In this document: positions 34,646 to 41,841 of the stretch, piece after piece
How the letters are laid out: each line of letters starts with the position of its first letter
How positions within the stretch are numbered: the first letter of the stretch is position 1
Source of the DNA: Candidatus Marispirochaeta associata
Lineage (GTDB): Bacteria; Spirochaetota; Spirochaetia; JC444; Marispirochaetaceae
NCBI GenBank assembly: GCA_001749745.1
Contig: JWTM01000396.1
Coordinates: 124,001 to 188,000 of the forward strand
Direction of reading: 5' to 3'
DNA: 64,000 nt
Notes under the pieces: generated by a model
Told to the model about the DNA's origin: nothing
What the model saw: only the letters and a program-made list of their open reading frames with translations
Databases searched by the model: none
Position numbers and translations under genes: made by a program

Positions 34646-36112
34646 GTGAGTATCCGTAATATCCGCGGTGGAATCCTTTTATCTATCCTCATTCTCCTCT
34701 TGTCCGCCTGCCTGAGCGGCAGCCGCGAGGGATTTCCCGACTGGGTGCTGGTGCGGCCGAATGCGAACGGCGAGGATCTCTTTTTCGTCTCCAAGGGAAG
34801 CAGCCGCACCGCCGATCAGGACCAAGCCCGCAGACAGGCGGAGCAGCGCTTAATCGAAAGTGTTCTGGACGAGATGGGCCTCGACCTGGATGAAGACGCC
34901 TCCGCTGAGTATCTGGAGGAGGTTCTCAACTATCGTCGGCAGCTTGAGCAGGAGTTGCATCGGACCAACGGCAATAATCGACTGCATACGGAGGATCAGT
35001 TCCTGCGGGAGTATCCCGATGGAAGGATCGATCTTTATCTTCTCGCGGTCTATCCCCGCAGGCTGTTGGAGGAGAAGCGACGGGAATTCTCTCTCTTGAA
35101 GCGGTCCCCCCAGGATCTCGTTACCGCCTTGGAGGCTGAAGGTGAAGAGTACCGCGAAGCGGGCGACTATTACGCGGCGGTTTTGAGCTTTCTGGATGCC
35201 GCTGCAGCTACTCGCTATCTCGCAGAGCCGGAAAGAGGTGCGGAACAGCTCAAGCTGCTACAGGCGGCCCGGGCAGCGGCGGCGATCATCCGCATCCTTC
35301 CCCTCTCCGCCGGAATAAACGGGGTCGAAGGACGCAGTTTCGAGAAACCCTTTGAAGTGCGGGTCCTCTATATGGGCGACGGGAACGAGGTCGGAGCCGA
35401 TGGGGTCTCCCTGGTGGCCGATTTTCCCGTTTCGGCGGGTGAAGAGCTCGGCCGGGAGCAACAGAGGCTTCGATCCGGGAGCGACGGCCTGGTGAGCTTT
35501 CTCCCTCCTGCGCCGGATTACAGCGGCTCGGCAGTACTCACGATCGGTCTCGACTTCAATGAATCAGTCTCCGCCATCAACGTGAGCCCCGAGGCTGCTT
35601 TGGAGATGAGTCGTTTTGAATCAACCGTCGATAAACTTCGGGCAGTGTTTCCCTTTCAGGTACGCCAGCCGGCCATCGGAATCCGTACAGCTATCTACAT
35701 TATCGACAGCGATTTATCGGGAAATCCGACCGGACGACGGGATAGCGCAGCCGGAATCGCCGGTGCTCTCTCGGCTGAAGGCTATGATCTGGAACTGGTG
35801 GAGGGCTCTCCCGATCTTATAGCGGGCAGTTCCGAGGAGATACTCCCCAGATTACGAGAGGCTTACGGCTCGGCCTTCAACCGGGTCGTCTACGGCAGGG
35901 CGCGAATCGTCGCCTTCAGTGAAGAGGATGGTAAGTTTTCCGTTACCGTTTCCGCTGCCCTGCGGGCGATCGAACTCCCCAGCGGCCGGATTCTCTACCT
36001 GGATGAGGAGATCAAGCGATCGGTGATCGGAAGCAACTCGCAGAGCGCCATAAACTCCGCCTTCCGCCAGCTCGGGAAGGCGGTCGGCGAGGCCCTTACC
36101 TCCCGGCTTTAA
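34646..36112 (+). CDS. Lipoprotein with LPP20-like N-terminal domain
   Basis: The protein (488 aa from the GTG at 34646, chosen because AGGTGG lies 5 bases upstream; GTG at 34637 is an alternative) has a lipobox LLLSAC. FPDWVLVRPNANGEDLFFVS and the following DQARRQAEQRLIESVLDEMG are LPP20-like, a module shared with flagellar FlgP and with many outer-membrane lipoproteins. The middle (about 215-330) is a beta-sandwich-like region, and the C-terminus returns to an LPP20/CsgG-like alpha-beta pattern (YGRARIVAFSEEDGKFSVTV). It ends the operon; the stop overlaps the 3' end of the converging GDPD gene by 4 bases. Confidence 0.72.
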   Translation: MSIRNIRGGILLSILILLLSACLSGSREGFPDWVLVRPNANGEDLFFVSKGSSRTADQDQARRQAEQRLIESVLDEMGLDLDEDASAEYLEEVLNYRRQLEQELHRTNGNNRLHTEDQFLREYPDGRIDLYLLAVYPRRLLEEKRREFSLLKRSPQDLVTALEAEGEEYREAGDYYAAVLSFLDAAAATRYLAEPERGAEQLKLLQAARAAAAIIRILPLSAGINGVEGRSFEKPFEVRVLYMGDGNEVGADGVSLVADFPVSAGEELGREQQRLRSGSDGLVSFLPPAPDYSGSAVLTIGLDFNESVSAINVSPEAALEMSRFESTVDKLRAVFPFQVRQPAIGIRTAIYIIDSDLSGNPTGRRDSAAGIAGALSAEGYDLELVEGSPDLIAGSSEEILPRLREAYGSAFNRVVYGRARIVAFSEEDGKFSVTVSAALRAIELPSGRILYLDEEIKRSVIGSNSQSAINSAFRQLGKAVGEALTSRL

Positions 36113-36843
36113 CGAAGATCCTCCGGCCGATTAGAGATAATTCCCGCCGCCCCGGCACGAAGAGCGGCTGCAGCTCTATCGGGTTCGTCGATCGTCCAGA
36201 CAAGCGCTTCCCACCCCTCTCGAATCCCCATGCGATGCACCGGCTTCTCGAAATCGGCCCGGCTATAGCGGAGAGCCATGCCCGGTCGGCACCAGAACGG
36301 TAGACTCGATTCGTCGTAGATCAGTCCGTGGGGAATATGCGGTATGCGCCGTTTGGATTTGATAAGAATCCGCGGATCGAAACTGGAGACGACCGCCCGC
36401 TGCTCCATTCGGAACTCTTCAAGAAGGGCTGCCACTCCCGCAACCAGCGCCGTAGCGTCTTTCCGCGAATAATACTTGAGCTCGATGTCCAAAAGCAGGT
36501 CCCGTCCCAATTCCTCAAGAAGCTCCCTGAAGGTCGGTATCCGGGTGCCGGTGAACTCAGCGCCCTTGTGGCGCCCGGCATCGAGCTTTCGAATCTCATT
36601 CAGTGCAGAATTGCCGACCCGTTTAGGAGATCCGCCGATGCGGCTAAAGTCGGCGTCGTGGAAGACGATGATCTCCCCGTCCCCCGACAGCTGCAGATCG
36701 AGTTCCACCCCCGGGATACCGTACTCTCGGGCCAGGCGGAAGGCGGGAAGGGTATTCTCAGGCGCCCGGTATGAGCAGCCCCGGTGGGCGAACCAGAGGG
36801 GCCGCGGCAGGCCGGGAAAAAGGAGCAAGCGGGAAGGGCGCAC
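36109..36843 (-). CDS. Glycerophosphodiester phosphodiesterase family protein
   Basis: GDPD enzymes hydrolyse deacylated phospholipids to glycerol 3-phosphate and an alcohol. The catalytic HRG...EN motif (FAHRGCSYRAPENT), GVELDLQLSGDGEIIVFHD with the metal acids and His, and LLLDIELKYYSRKDAT are all present. The GTG at 36843 shares a base with the stop of the aminotransferase upstream (TAGTG), giving a 244-aa protein of standard length; a longer frame inside the upstream gene is not needed. No signal peptide is seen, so a cytoplasmic enzyme of the UgpQ kind is expected. Confidence 0.92.
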   Translation of the reverse strand: MRPSRLLLFPGLPRPLWFAHRGCSYRAPENTLPAFRLAREYGIPGVELDLQLSGDGEIIVFHDADFSRIGGSPKRVGNSALNEIRKLDAGRHKGAEFTGTRIPTFRELLEELGRDLLLDIELKYYSRKDATALVAGVAALLEEFRMEQRAVVSSFDPRILIKSKRRIPHIPHGLIYDESSLPFWCRPGMALRYSRADFEKPVHRMGIREGWEALVWTIDEPDRAAAALRAGAAGIISNRPEDLR

Positions 36844-37955
36844 TATGCGAGTAGTGAGCCCAGGGCGGTGAGGAAGCGCTCTACCGATTCGGGCCGGGCG
36901 GTGTGACCCATTAGGCCGATTCGCCATACCTTGCCGGCGAAATCCCCTAAGCCCGCGCCGATCTCGATCCGGTGCTCATTCAGGAGGGCTGAGCGGATTG
37001 CCGCATCGTCGGCGGCAGCGGGAATCTTCACCGCATTCAGCATCGGCAGCCGGAACTCCTTATCCACCAGGAACTCGATTCCCAGCTTGTTAAGCCCTTC
37101 GGCCAGCTGGTTATGGGCATCCCGGTGACGACGGTAAACCGCCTCTGTTCCTTCATCAAGGATCAGTTCCAGGGCCTGGTGCAGGGCGTAATTCATATTG
37201 ATCGGTGCGGTGTGATGGTAAGCCCGCTTACCGCCGCCCCAGTAGCCGGTAAGAAGATTCATATCCAGATACCAGTTGGGTACCTTCTCCTTCCGATTGG
37301 AAAGAACCTCAACCGCCCGAGGCGAAAAGGAGACCGGCGCCAGTCCCGGCGGACATGAAAGACATTTTTGAGTACCCGAGTAGACCGCATCCACACCCCA
37401 TTCATCGATCTTGACCGGTATACCGCCTAAGCTGGTGACGGTGTCGAGGAGATAGAGGGCCCCGTGGGTTTTAACCAGCTCCCCGATCTCGGCCGCCGGG
37501 TTACAGACGCCGGTGGAGGTCTCCGCATGGACCATGGCGACGATTTTGTAGGATTTCTTCCCTAAGGCGGCGGCTACCTCCTCAGGGATAACCGGCGTGC
37601 CCCAGGGGAACTCGAGGGCTTCCGCATCGGCGCCCAGTCGCTGGGCTACATCCAGCATCCGTTTACCGAAGACGCCGTTGATAAGGATCAGCACATCGTC
37701 CCCCGGTTCGATCAGATTTACGAAGACTGCCTCCATGCCCGCCGATCCGGTACCCGACACCGGCAGGGTGAGCTCATTCTTCGTCTCGAAGAGAATCTGG
37801 AGCTGCGCCTTGACGGCGTCCATAATCCCGATAAAGCGGGGATCCAGGTGGCCGATGGTGGGCCGGGCGAGGGCCTCGTAGACCTCGGGGTGGATATAAG
37901 AGGGTCCGGGACCCATCAGGAGGGTGTCGGTAAGGGCTTCAAGCCGAGTATTCAT
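36843..37955 (-). CDS. Class V aminotransferase, alanine-glyoxylate/serine-pyruvate (AGXT) type
   Basis: This 370-aa PLP enzyme carries MGPGPSYIHPEVYEALARP at the N-terminus, the PLP-contact region VSGTGSAGMEAVFVNLIEPG, and the Schiff-base Lys in GTQKCLSCPPGLAP. Members exchange amino groups among alanine, serine, glyoxylate and pyruvate, and some act on phosphonates; the substrate cannot be set from sequence alone. AAGGAG sits 7 bases before the ATG at 37955; an in-frame GTG at 37970 overlaps that site and is rejected. It is translationally coupled to the GDPD gene, an unusual pairing. Confidence 0.92.
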   Translation of the reverse strand: MNTRLEALTDTLLMGPGPSYIHPEVYEALARPTIGHLDPRFIGIMDAVKAQLQILFETKNELTLPVSGTGSAGMEAVFVNLIEPGDDVLILINGVFGKRMLDVAQRLGADAEALEFPWGTPVIPEEVAAALGKKSYKIVAMVHAETSTGVCNPAAEIGELVKTHGALYLLDTVTSLGGIPVKIDEWGVDAVYSGTQKCLSCPPGLAPVSFSPRAVEVLSNRKEKVPNWYLDMNLLTGYWGGGKRAYHHTAPINMNYALHQALELILDEGTEAVYRRHRDAHNQLAEGLNKLGIEFLVDKEFRLPMLNAVKIPAAADDAAIRSALLNEHRIEIGAGLGDFAGKVWRIGLMGHTARPESVERFLTALGSLLA

Positions 37956-38000
37956 ATAGTACTCCTTCACTATTTCAGGTATTCAATTGCTACAGTAGGT

Positions 38001-38030
38001 ACTATCGCATTATGGAGGGAGATTTATCAA
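38001..38030 (-). promoter_or_regulatory. Promoter of the AGXT-GDPD operon
   Basis: The minus strand has TTGATA (38030-38025), 18 bases and GATAGT (38006-38001), giving a leader of about 39 nt that contains the AAGGAG site. Confidence 0.45.
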
Positions 38031-38097
38031 GATTCGTTAGTTTTTATATCATCACTGGAAATGTAGATATAATTGACATACTATTGTTAGTGGTAAG

Positions 38098-38126
38098 TTG
38101 ACAGGAAAACTCAGTAGCACTATGAT
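38098..38126 (+). promoter_or_regulatory. Promoter of the first InlB-repeat lipoprotein, leaderless layout
   Basis: TTGACA (38098-38103), 17 bases and TATGAT (38121-38126) form a near-consensus promoter, with 7 bases to the ATG at 38134. The ATG at 38122 lies inside the -10 box. Confidence 0.6.
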
Positions 38127-38133
38127 TCGCACC

Positions 38134-41100
38134 ATGATCGGTCGGCGGCCGACACAGTACTTTATTCTTCTCATCTTGAGCCTTATCCTGAGCGGCTGCT
38201 GGGATTTCAATAATCCCGCCGATCCGAGAGCAGATAACTACCAGGGTTTTCGGGAAGAGCGGCCGGATGATGCGGTTGGTTTTGCACTGCTATACGACGG
38301 CAACGGCCAATCATCCGGGACTGTTCCTGTCGATCCGACCCTTTACCAGCAGGGCGACACCGCTATAGTTCTTGGACGAGGTACTATTAGCAGGGTCAAT
38401 TCCTCTTTCGGCGGTTGGAATACCGCGAACGACGGATCGGGCACACACTTTAATCCCGGGGATCTTCTGTCTATGCCGGCGGCGGATCAGACTCTTTACA
38501 CCGAGTGGGGGGCGGCGACGACCTATACCGTTACCTACAACGGTAATCTCCCCGATTCCGGAACCGTTCCCGTGGACGATTTCTACTACATTGCCGGCGA
38601 AACGGCTACATTGCCGCCGAATAGCGGCGGACTTACCAAGGCCGGGTTTACCTTTACCGGATGGAATACCCAGTCCGACGGTTTGGGAATCCATTATAAT
38701 CCGGGTGATACGCCGGCGATCACCGCCAATCTACTTCTCTACGCGGAGTGGACGGCCCTACCGACCTATACGGTTACCTACGATGCCCACGGCGGAATCA
38801 ATCCCCCGGCTCCCTCAGGTGGACACCTCGATGGCGCCTCGGTAAGTGTCGCAGGTCCGGGCGCTATGACGAACGCCGGATTCAGCTTCCTAGAGTGGAA
38901 TACCGCCTCGGACGGCTCGGGAACCAGTTATGATCCGGGGGATTCTCTGATCATTCCCGCCATGGACGTCACCCTCTGGGCTCAATGGACGGCTTTACCG
39001 ACTTACTCGGTCTCTTATAATGCCAACGGAGGAGTAAATCCGCCTGTCGACGGAGCCAGCTATCTGGATGGAGACCCAGTTACTGTATCAGGCCCGGCCG
39101 GGATGAGCAATTCAGGATTTGGCTTTGTCGAGTGGAATACCCTTCCTGGTGGGGGCGGGACAAGCTATAATCCTGCCGATATCTTCAACATCGCCGGTGT
39201 AAATGTCACCCTCTACGCCATCTGGGACCCTGTCTATAGCGTAAGCTATTTCGGTAATGGCGAGGACGGCGGTGCACCGCCGACGGACGGAAACGCCTAT
39301 TTCGACGGGGAACCGGTGACCGTTTTAGGCAACACCGGCGGTCTGACAAAGAGCGGTCACAGCTTCAATGGTTGGAATACCCTGCCTGGCGGCGGCGGAA
39401 CCTCATATATTGCCTCCGATGTTTTCAATATTGCCGGAGCTGATGTAGATCTTCATGCCCAGTGGACGGCGTTGCCGACTTTCACCTTATCCTATGACGC
39501 CAACGGGGGTGTTGGCGCCCCCGCACCTTCGGGCGGCCATCTTTCCGGAGCCAATATAACCGTAAACGATGGTACGGGCCTGTCCAGGGCTGGATTTCAG
39601 TTTAAGGAATGGAATACGGCAGCGGACGGCAGCGGAATGAGTTACGCAGCACTCTCGACATACACCATTTTCGCCGACGATACACTCTACGCCATGTGGG
39701 ACGAACTATTCACTATTACCTACCTTGCAAACGGGGGAGATGGCGGGTCGGCGCCTAGTGATGCGAATAATTATATAATCGGCGACACCCCGAACGTGCT
39801 CGCCAACTCCGGCGGACTTTTCAAAACCGGACATACCTTCGACCGATGGAATACCAATTCCGCAGGAACCGGTACGGATTATCTATTTGGCGCTCCAATC
39901 ACTGTTACCGGCGATATCAATCTCTATGCGAAATATGTGCCGATTTCTTTTACCCTGACCTATGACGCCAATGGGGCCACCAGCGGAACGGTGCCGACTG
40001 GTCCGACATCCCATGATTACAATAGTCTTGTAACTGTGCTGGACAATACCGGCGGACTTGTAAATCCTGGCCTTGCTTTCAATGGATGGAACACGGCGGC
40101 TGACGGTAGCGGTACGGGGTATACAGCTACTGATACCTTTAATATGCCCGCTGCTAATATTACTCTCTATGCTCAGTGGATTCCTGTTTTCGCCGGAGGC
40201 GACGGTAGCCCCGGTACTCCTTACCTGATCGATAATCCGGCAGGTCTCGACGCGATGCGGAACAATCTGACTGCGTATTACGAGATGATATCCGATATAA
40301 ACCTTGATGTTTTTCCATGGAATACAGGCTCCGGCTGGGAGCCTATCGGTTCAAGTACCAATCAGTTTGAAGGATCGTTCAACGGGAACGGCTATACAAT
40401 CAGCAATCTAATGATAAATAGGACTTCAACCGGAGTAGGATTCTTCAGCTATATAGAGAACGCTACCATATCAAATGTGCGCCTAGAAAACGTCGATATT
40501 ACCAACGGCAACAACAACACCGGCGGTCTTGCCGGCGCCCAGCAGACAGCTGCCTCTACCGTCACCAACTGTTATGTAACCGGAACGATAACTTCATCCG
40601 GCTACAATAACGGCGGACTGGTAGGGTATTCTGCAAATGGTGATTATTACCGGTGTTATGCCGATGTAGATGTTTCCAGCGGTGATTCGGCCGGCGGCCT
40701 TGTCGGTTTCCTGGCTTCAGGTTCAGTAACCGATAGCTATGCTATTGGTACTGTCTCCGGCGGGGATCAAGTAGGAGGTTTGGTTGGCCGATCCAACGGT
40801 AGTGTAGCAACGTCTTACGCTGCGGTTAAGGTTAGCGGAACAGCTAACCTTGGCGGTCTGGTCGGTCTAAACGCCGGTATAGTAAATAGTTCTTACTACG
40901 ATGTTGCCACGAGCGGAATGTCCGATACGGGGAAAGGGAATCCGTTATTACATGAATCGATGACGCAGCAAACACAGTTTGCAGGGCTTGATTTTGCGAC
41001 GGTCTGGCAGATAGATGAAGGTATATCTTTTCCCTATCTGCAGTGGCAAGGCGCTTTGAATATTCCGACTCCTCAGTACCTCTTAGCCAGTCGCTGGGAT

Positions 41101-41715
41101 TTTAACGCCGGTAGTGAACTATATGATGAAACCGGGCGTGGTAATGATCTTACCGTAGACGGTGGTTCACCCACCTTCGGCAACCTGATCACTCATCGAT
41201 ATTTACAGTTCTCCGGTGACGGCGATCGCTTAGCGGTAATCACTTCTCCAGAACTCGATACGGTGATGGACGGTCAGAGCGTCTCTTTTTGGATCTTCGA
41301 CAATTTAGGCTTTGAACAGGGAACCTTTGTCTCGCGATATACCTCAACCAACCAGCGAGTCTGGGGTATAGGTCCGCAGCTTGCTGGACAGATAAACGTT
41401 ATGGACAATGCCGGGTATGTAGGCGGTGGTGTTTTTAGCCTACATGGGAGTTTTAACGCCGGCAGCTGGAACCATGTGGTCGTCGTCTACGATTTGGTTG
41501 CTGCCGAAACAAGAATGTATGTCAACAACGGCCCGCCGACTATTCGGGCAGCCCTCGATACTACATTTTTCAATCAACCCGGTACTGTTTATCTTGGAGA
41601 TACTCCCGCAGGCACTTCCGCAGGTTCGGCTTCAGTCGGTCCTGAGATAGCCGATATCAGAATCTTCAACTATGCTCTAACCTCGTATGAGGTAGATGCG
41701 ATCTATAACGAATAG
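38134..41715 (+). CDS. Giant lipoprotein: eight InlB-type repeats, GLUG motifs and LamG-like C-terminus
   Basis: The 1193-aa protein has a signal peptide and lipobox LILSGC, then WDFNNPADPRADNYQGF, a segment shared with the paralogue at 41842. Bases about 38281-40190 encode eight copies of the 75-80-residue Listeria-Bacteroides (InlB B-repeat) unit, each with YDANG-like, F..WNT..DGSGT and LYAQW signatures. GLUG motifs follow (40195-41050; GGLVGY, GGLVGF, GGLVGR, GGLVGL) and then a LamG-like domain (41090-41712) with SWNHVVVVYD. It is probably a surface adhesin or glycan-binding protein. The DNA is more AT-rich than the neighbouring genes. The start was set by the promoter; the ATG at 38122 is the alternative. 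Confidence 0.9.
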   Translation: MIGRRPTQYFILLILSLILSGCWDFNNPADPRADNYQGFREERPDDAVGFALLYDGNGQSSGTVPVDPTLYQQGDTAIVLGRGTISRVNSSFGGWNTANDGSGTHFNPGDLLSMPAADQTLYTEWGAATTYTVTYNGNLPDSGTVPVDDFYYIAGETATLPPNSGGLTKAGFTFTGWNTQSDGLGIHYNPGDTPAITANLLLYAEWTALPTYTVTYDAHGGINPPAPSGGHLDGASVSVAGPGAMTNAGFSFLEWNTASDGSGTSYDPGDSLIIPAMDVTLWAQWTALPTYSVSYNANGGVNPPVDGASYLDGDPVTVSGPAGMSNSGFGFVEWNTLPGGGGTSYNPADIFNIAGVNVTLYAIWDPVYSVSYFGNGEDGGAPPTDGNAYFDGEPVTVLGNTGGLTKSGHSFNGWNTLPGGGGTSYIASDVFNIAGADVDLHAQWTALPTFTLSYDANGGVGAPAPSGGHLSGANITVNDGTGLSRAGFQFKEWNTAADGSGMSYAALSTYTIFADDTLYAMWDELFTITYLANGGDGGSAPSDANNYIIGDTPNVLANSGGLFKTGHTFDRWNTNSAGTGTDYLFGAPITVTGDINLYAKYVPISFTLTYDANGATSGTVPTGPTSHDYNSLVTVLDNTGGLVNPGLAFNGWNTAADGSGTGYTATDTFNMPAANITLYAQWIPVFAGGDGSPGTPYLIDNPAGLDAMRNNLTAYYEMISDINLDVFPWNTGSGWEPIGSSTNQFEGSFNGNGYTISNLMINRTSTGVGFFSYIENATISNVRLENVDITNGNNNTGGLAGAQQTAASTVTNCYVTGTITSSGYNNGGLVGYSANGDYYRCYADVDVSSGDSAGGLVGFLASGSVTDSYAIGTVSGGDQVGGLVGRSNGSVATSYAAVKVSGTANLGGLVGLNAGIVNSSYYDVATSGMSDTGKGNPLLHESMTQQTQFAGLDFATVWQIDEGISFPYLQWQGALNIPTPQYLLASRWDFNAGSELYDETGRGNDLTVDGGSPTFGNLITHRYLQFSGDGDRLAVITSPELDTVMDGQSVSFWIFDNLGFEQGTFVSRYTSTNQRVWGIGPQLAGQINVMDNAGYVGGGVFSLHGSFNAGSWNHVVVVYDLVAAETRMYVNNGPPTIRAALDTTFFNQPGTVYLGDTPAGTSAGSASVGPEIADIRIFNYALTSYEVDAIYNE
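38281..40190 (+). repeat. Eight tandem InlB-type coding repeats
   Basis: The period is about 230-250 bases. Copies diverge at the DNA level but keep WNT, DGSG and LYA.W at protein level; two middle copies share LPGGGGTSY, suggesting recent duplication or conversion. Confidence 0.85.
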
Positions 41716-41791
41716 ATCGGTACGTGATTATATGAATAAGAGGGCGACTTAATTATTGATAATCTTCACCGAGTCGTAGCTATTAATTGAG

Positions 41792-41816
41792 ACTCACCCG
41801 GTTAGAAACCGTGAGT
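41792..41816 (+). other. Hairpin upstream of the second InlB lipoprotein gene
   Basis: ACTCAC (41792-41797) pairs with GTGAGT (41811-41816) and GGTT (41800-41803) with AACC (41807-41810), with a CC bulge and AGA loop. No T tract follows, so it may be an operator (it covers the -35 box) rather than a terminator. Confidence 0.4.
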
Positions 41817-41831
41817 AATTTGATATATACT
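41803..41831 (+). promoter_or_regulatory. Promoter of the second InlB-repeat lipoprotein, near-leaderless
   Basis: TAGAAA (41803-41808), 17 bases and TATACT (41826-41831), then 10 bases to the ATG at 41842. There is no ribosome-binding site. Confidence 0.45.
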
Positions 41832-41841
41832 ACTGTCATAG

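Noticed and set aside
38281..40190. Regularly spaced repeat suggestive of CRISPR or satellite DNA
   Set aside because: Period of about 240 bases, diverged DNA and strict protein periodicity show it is coding InlB-type repeats.
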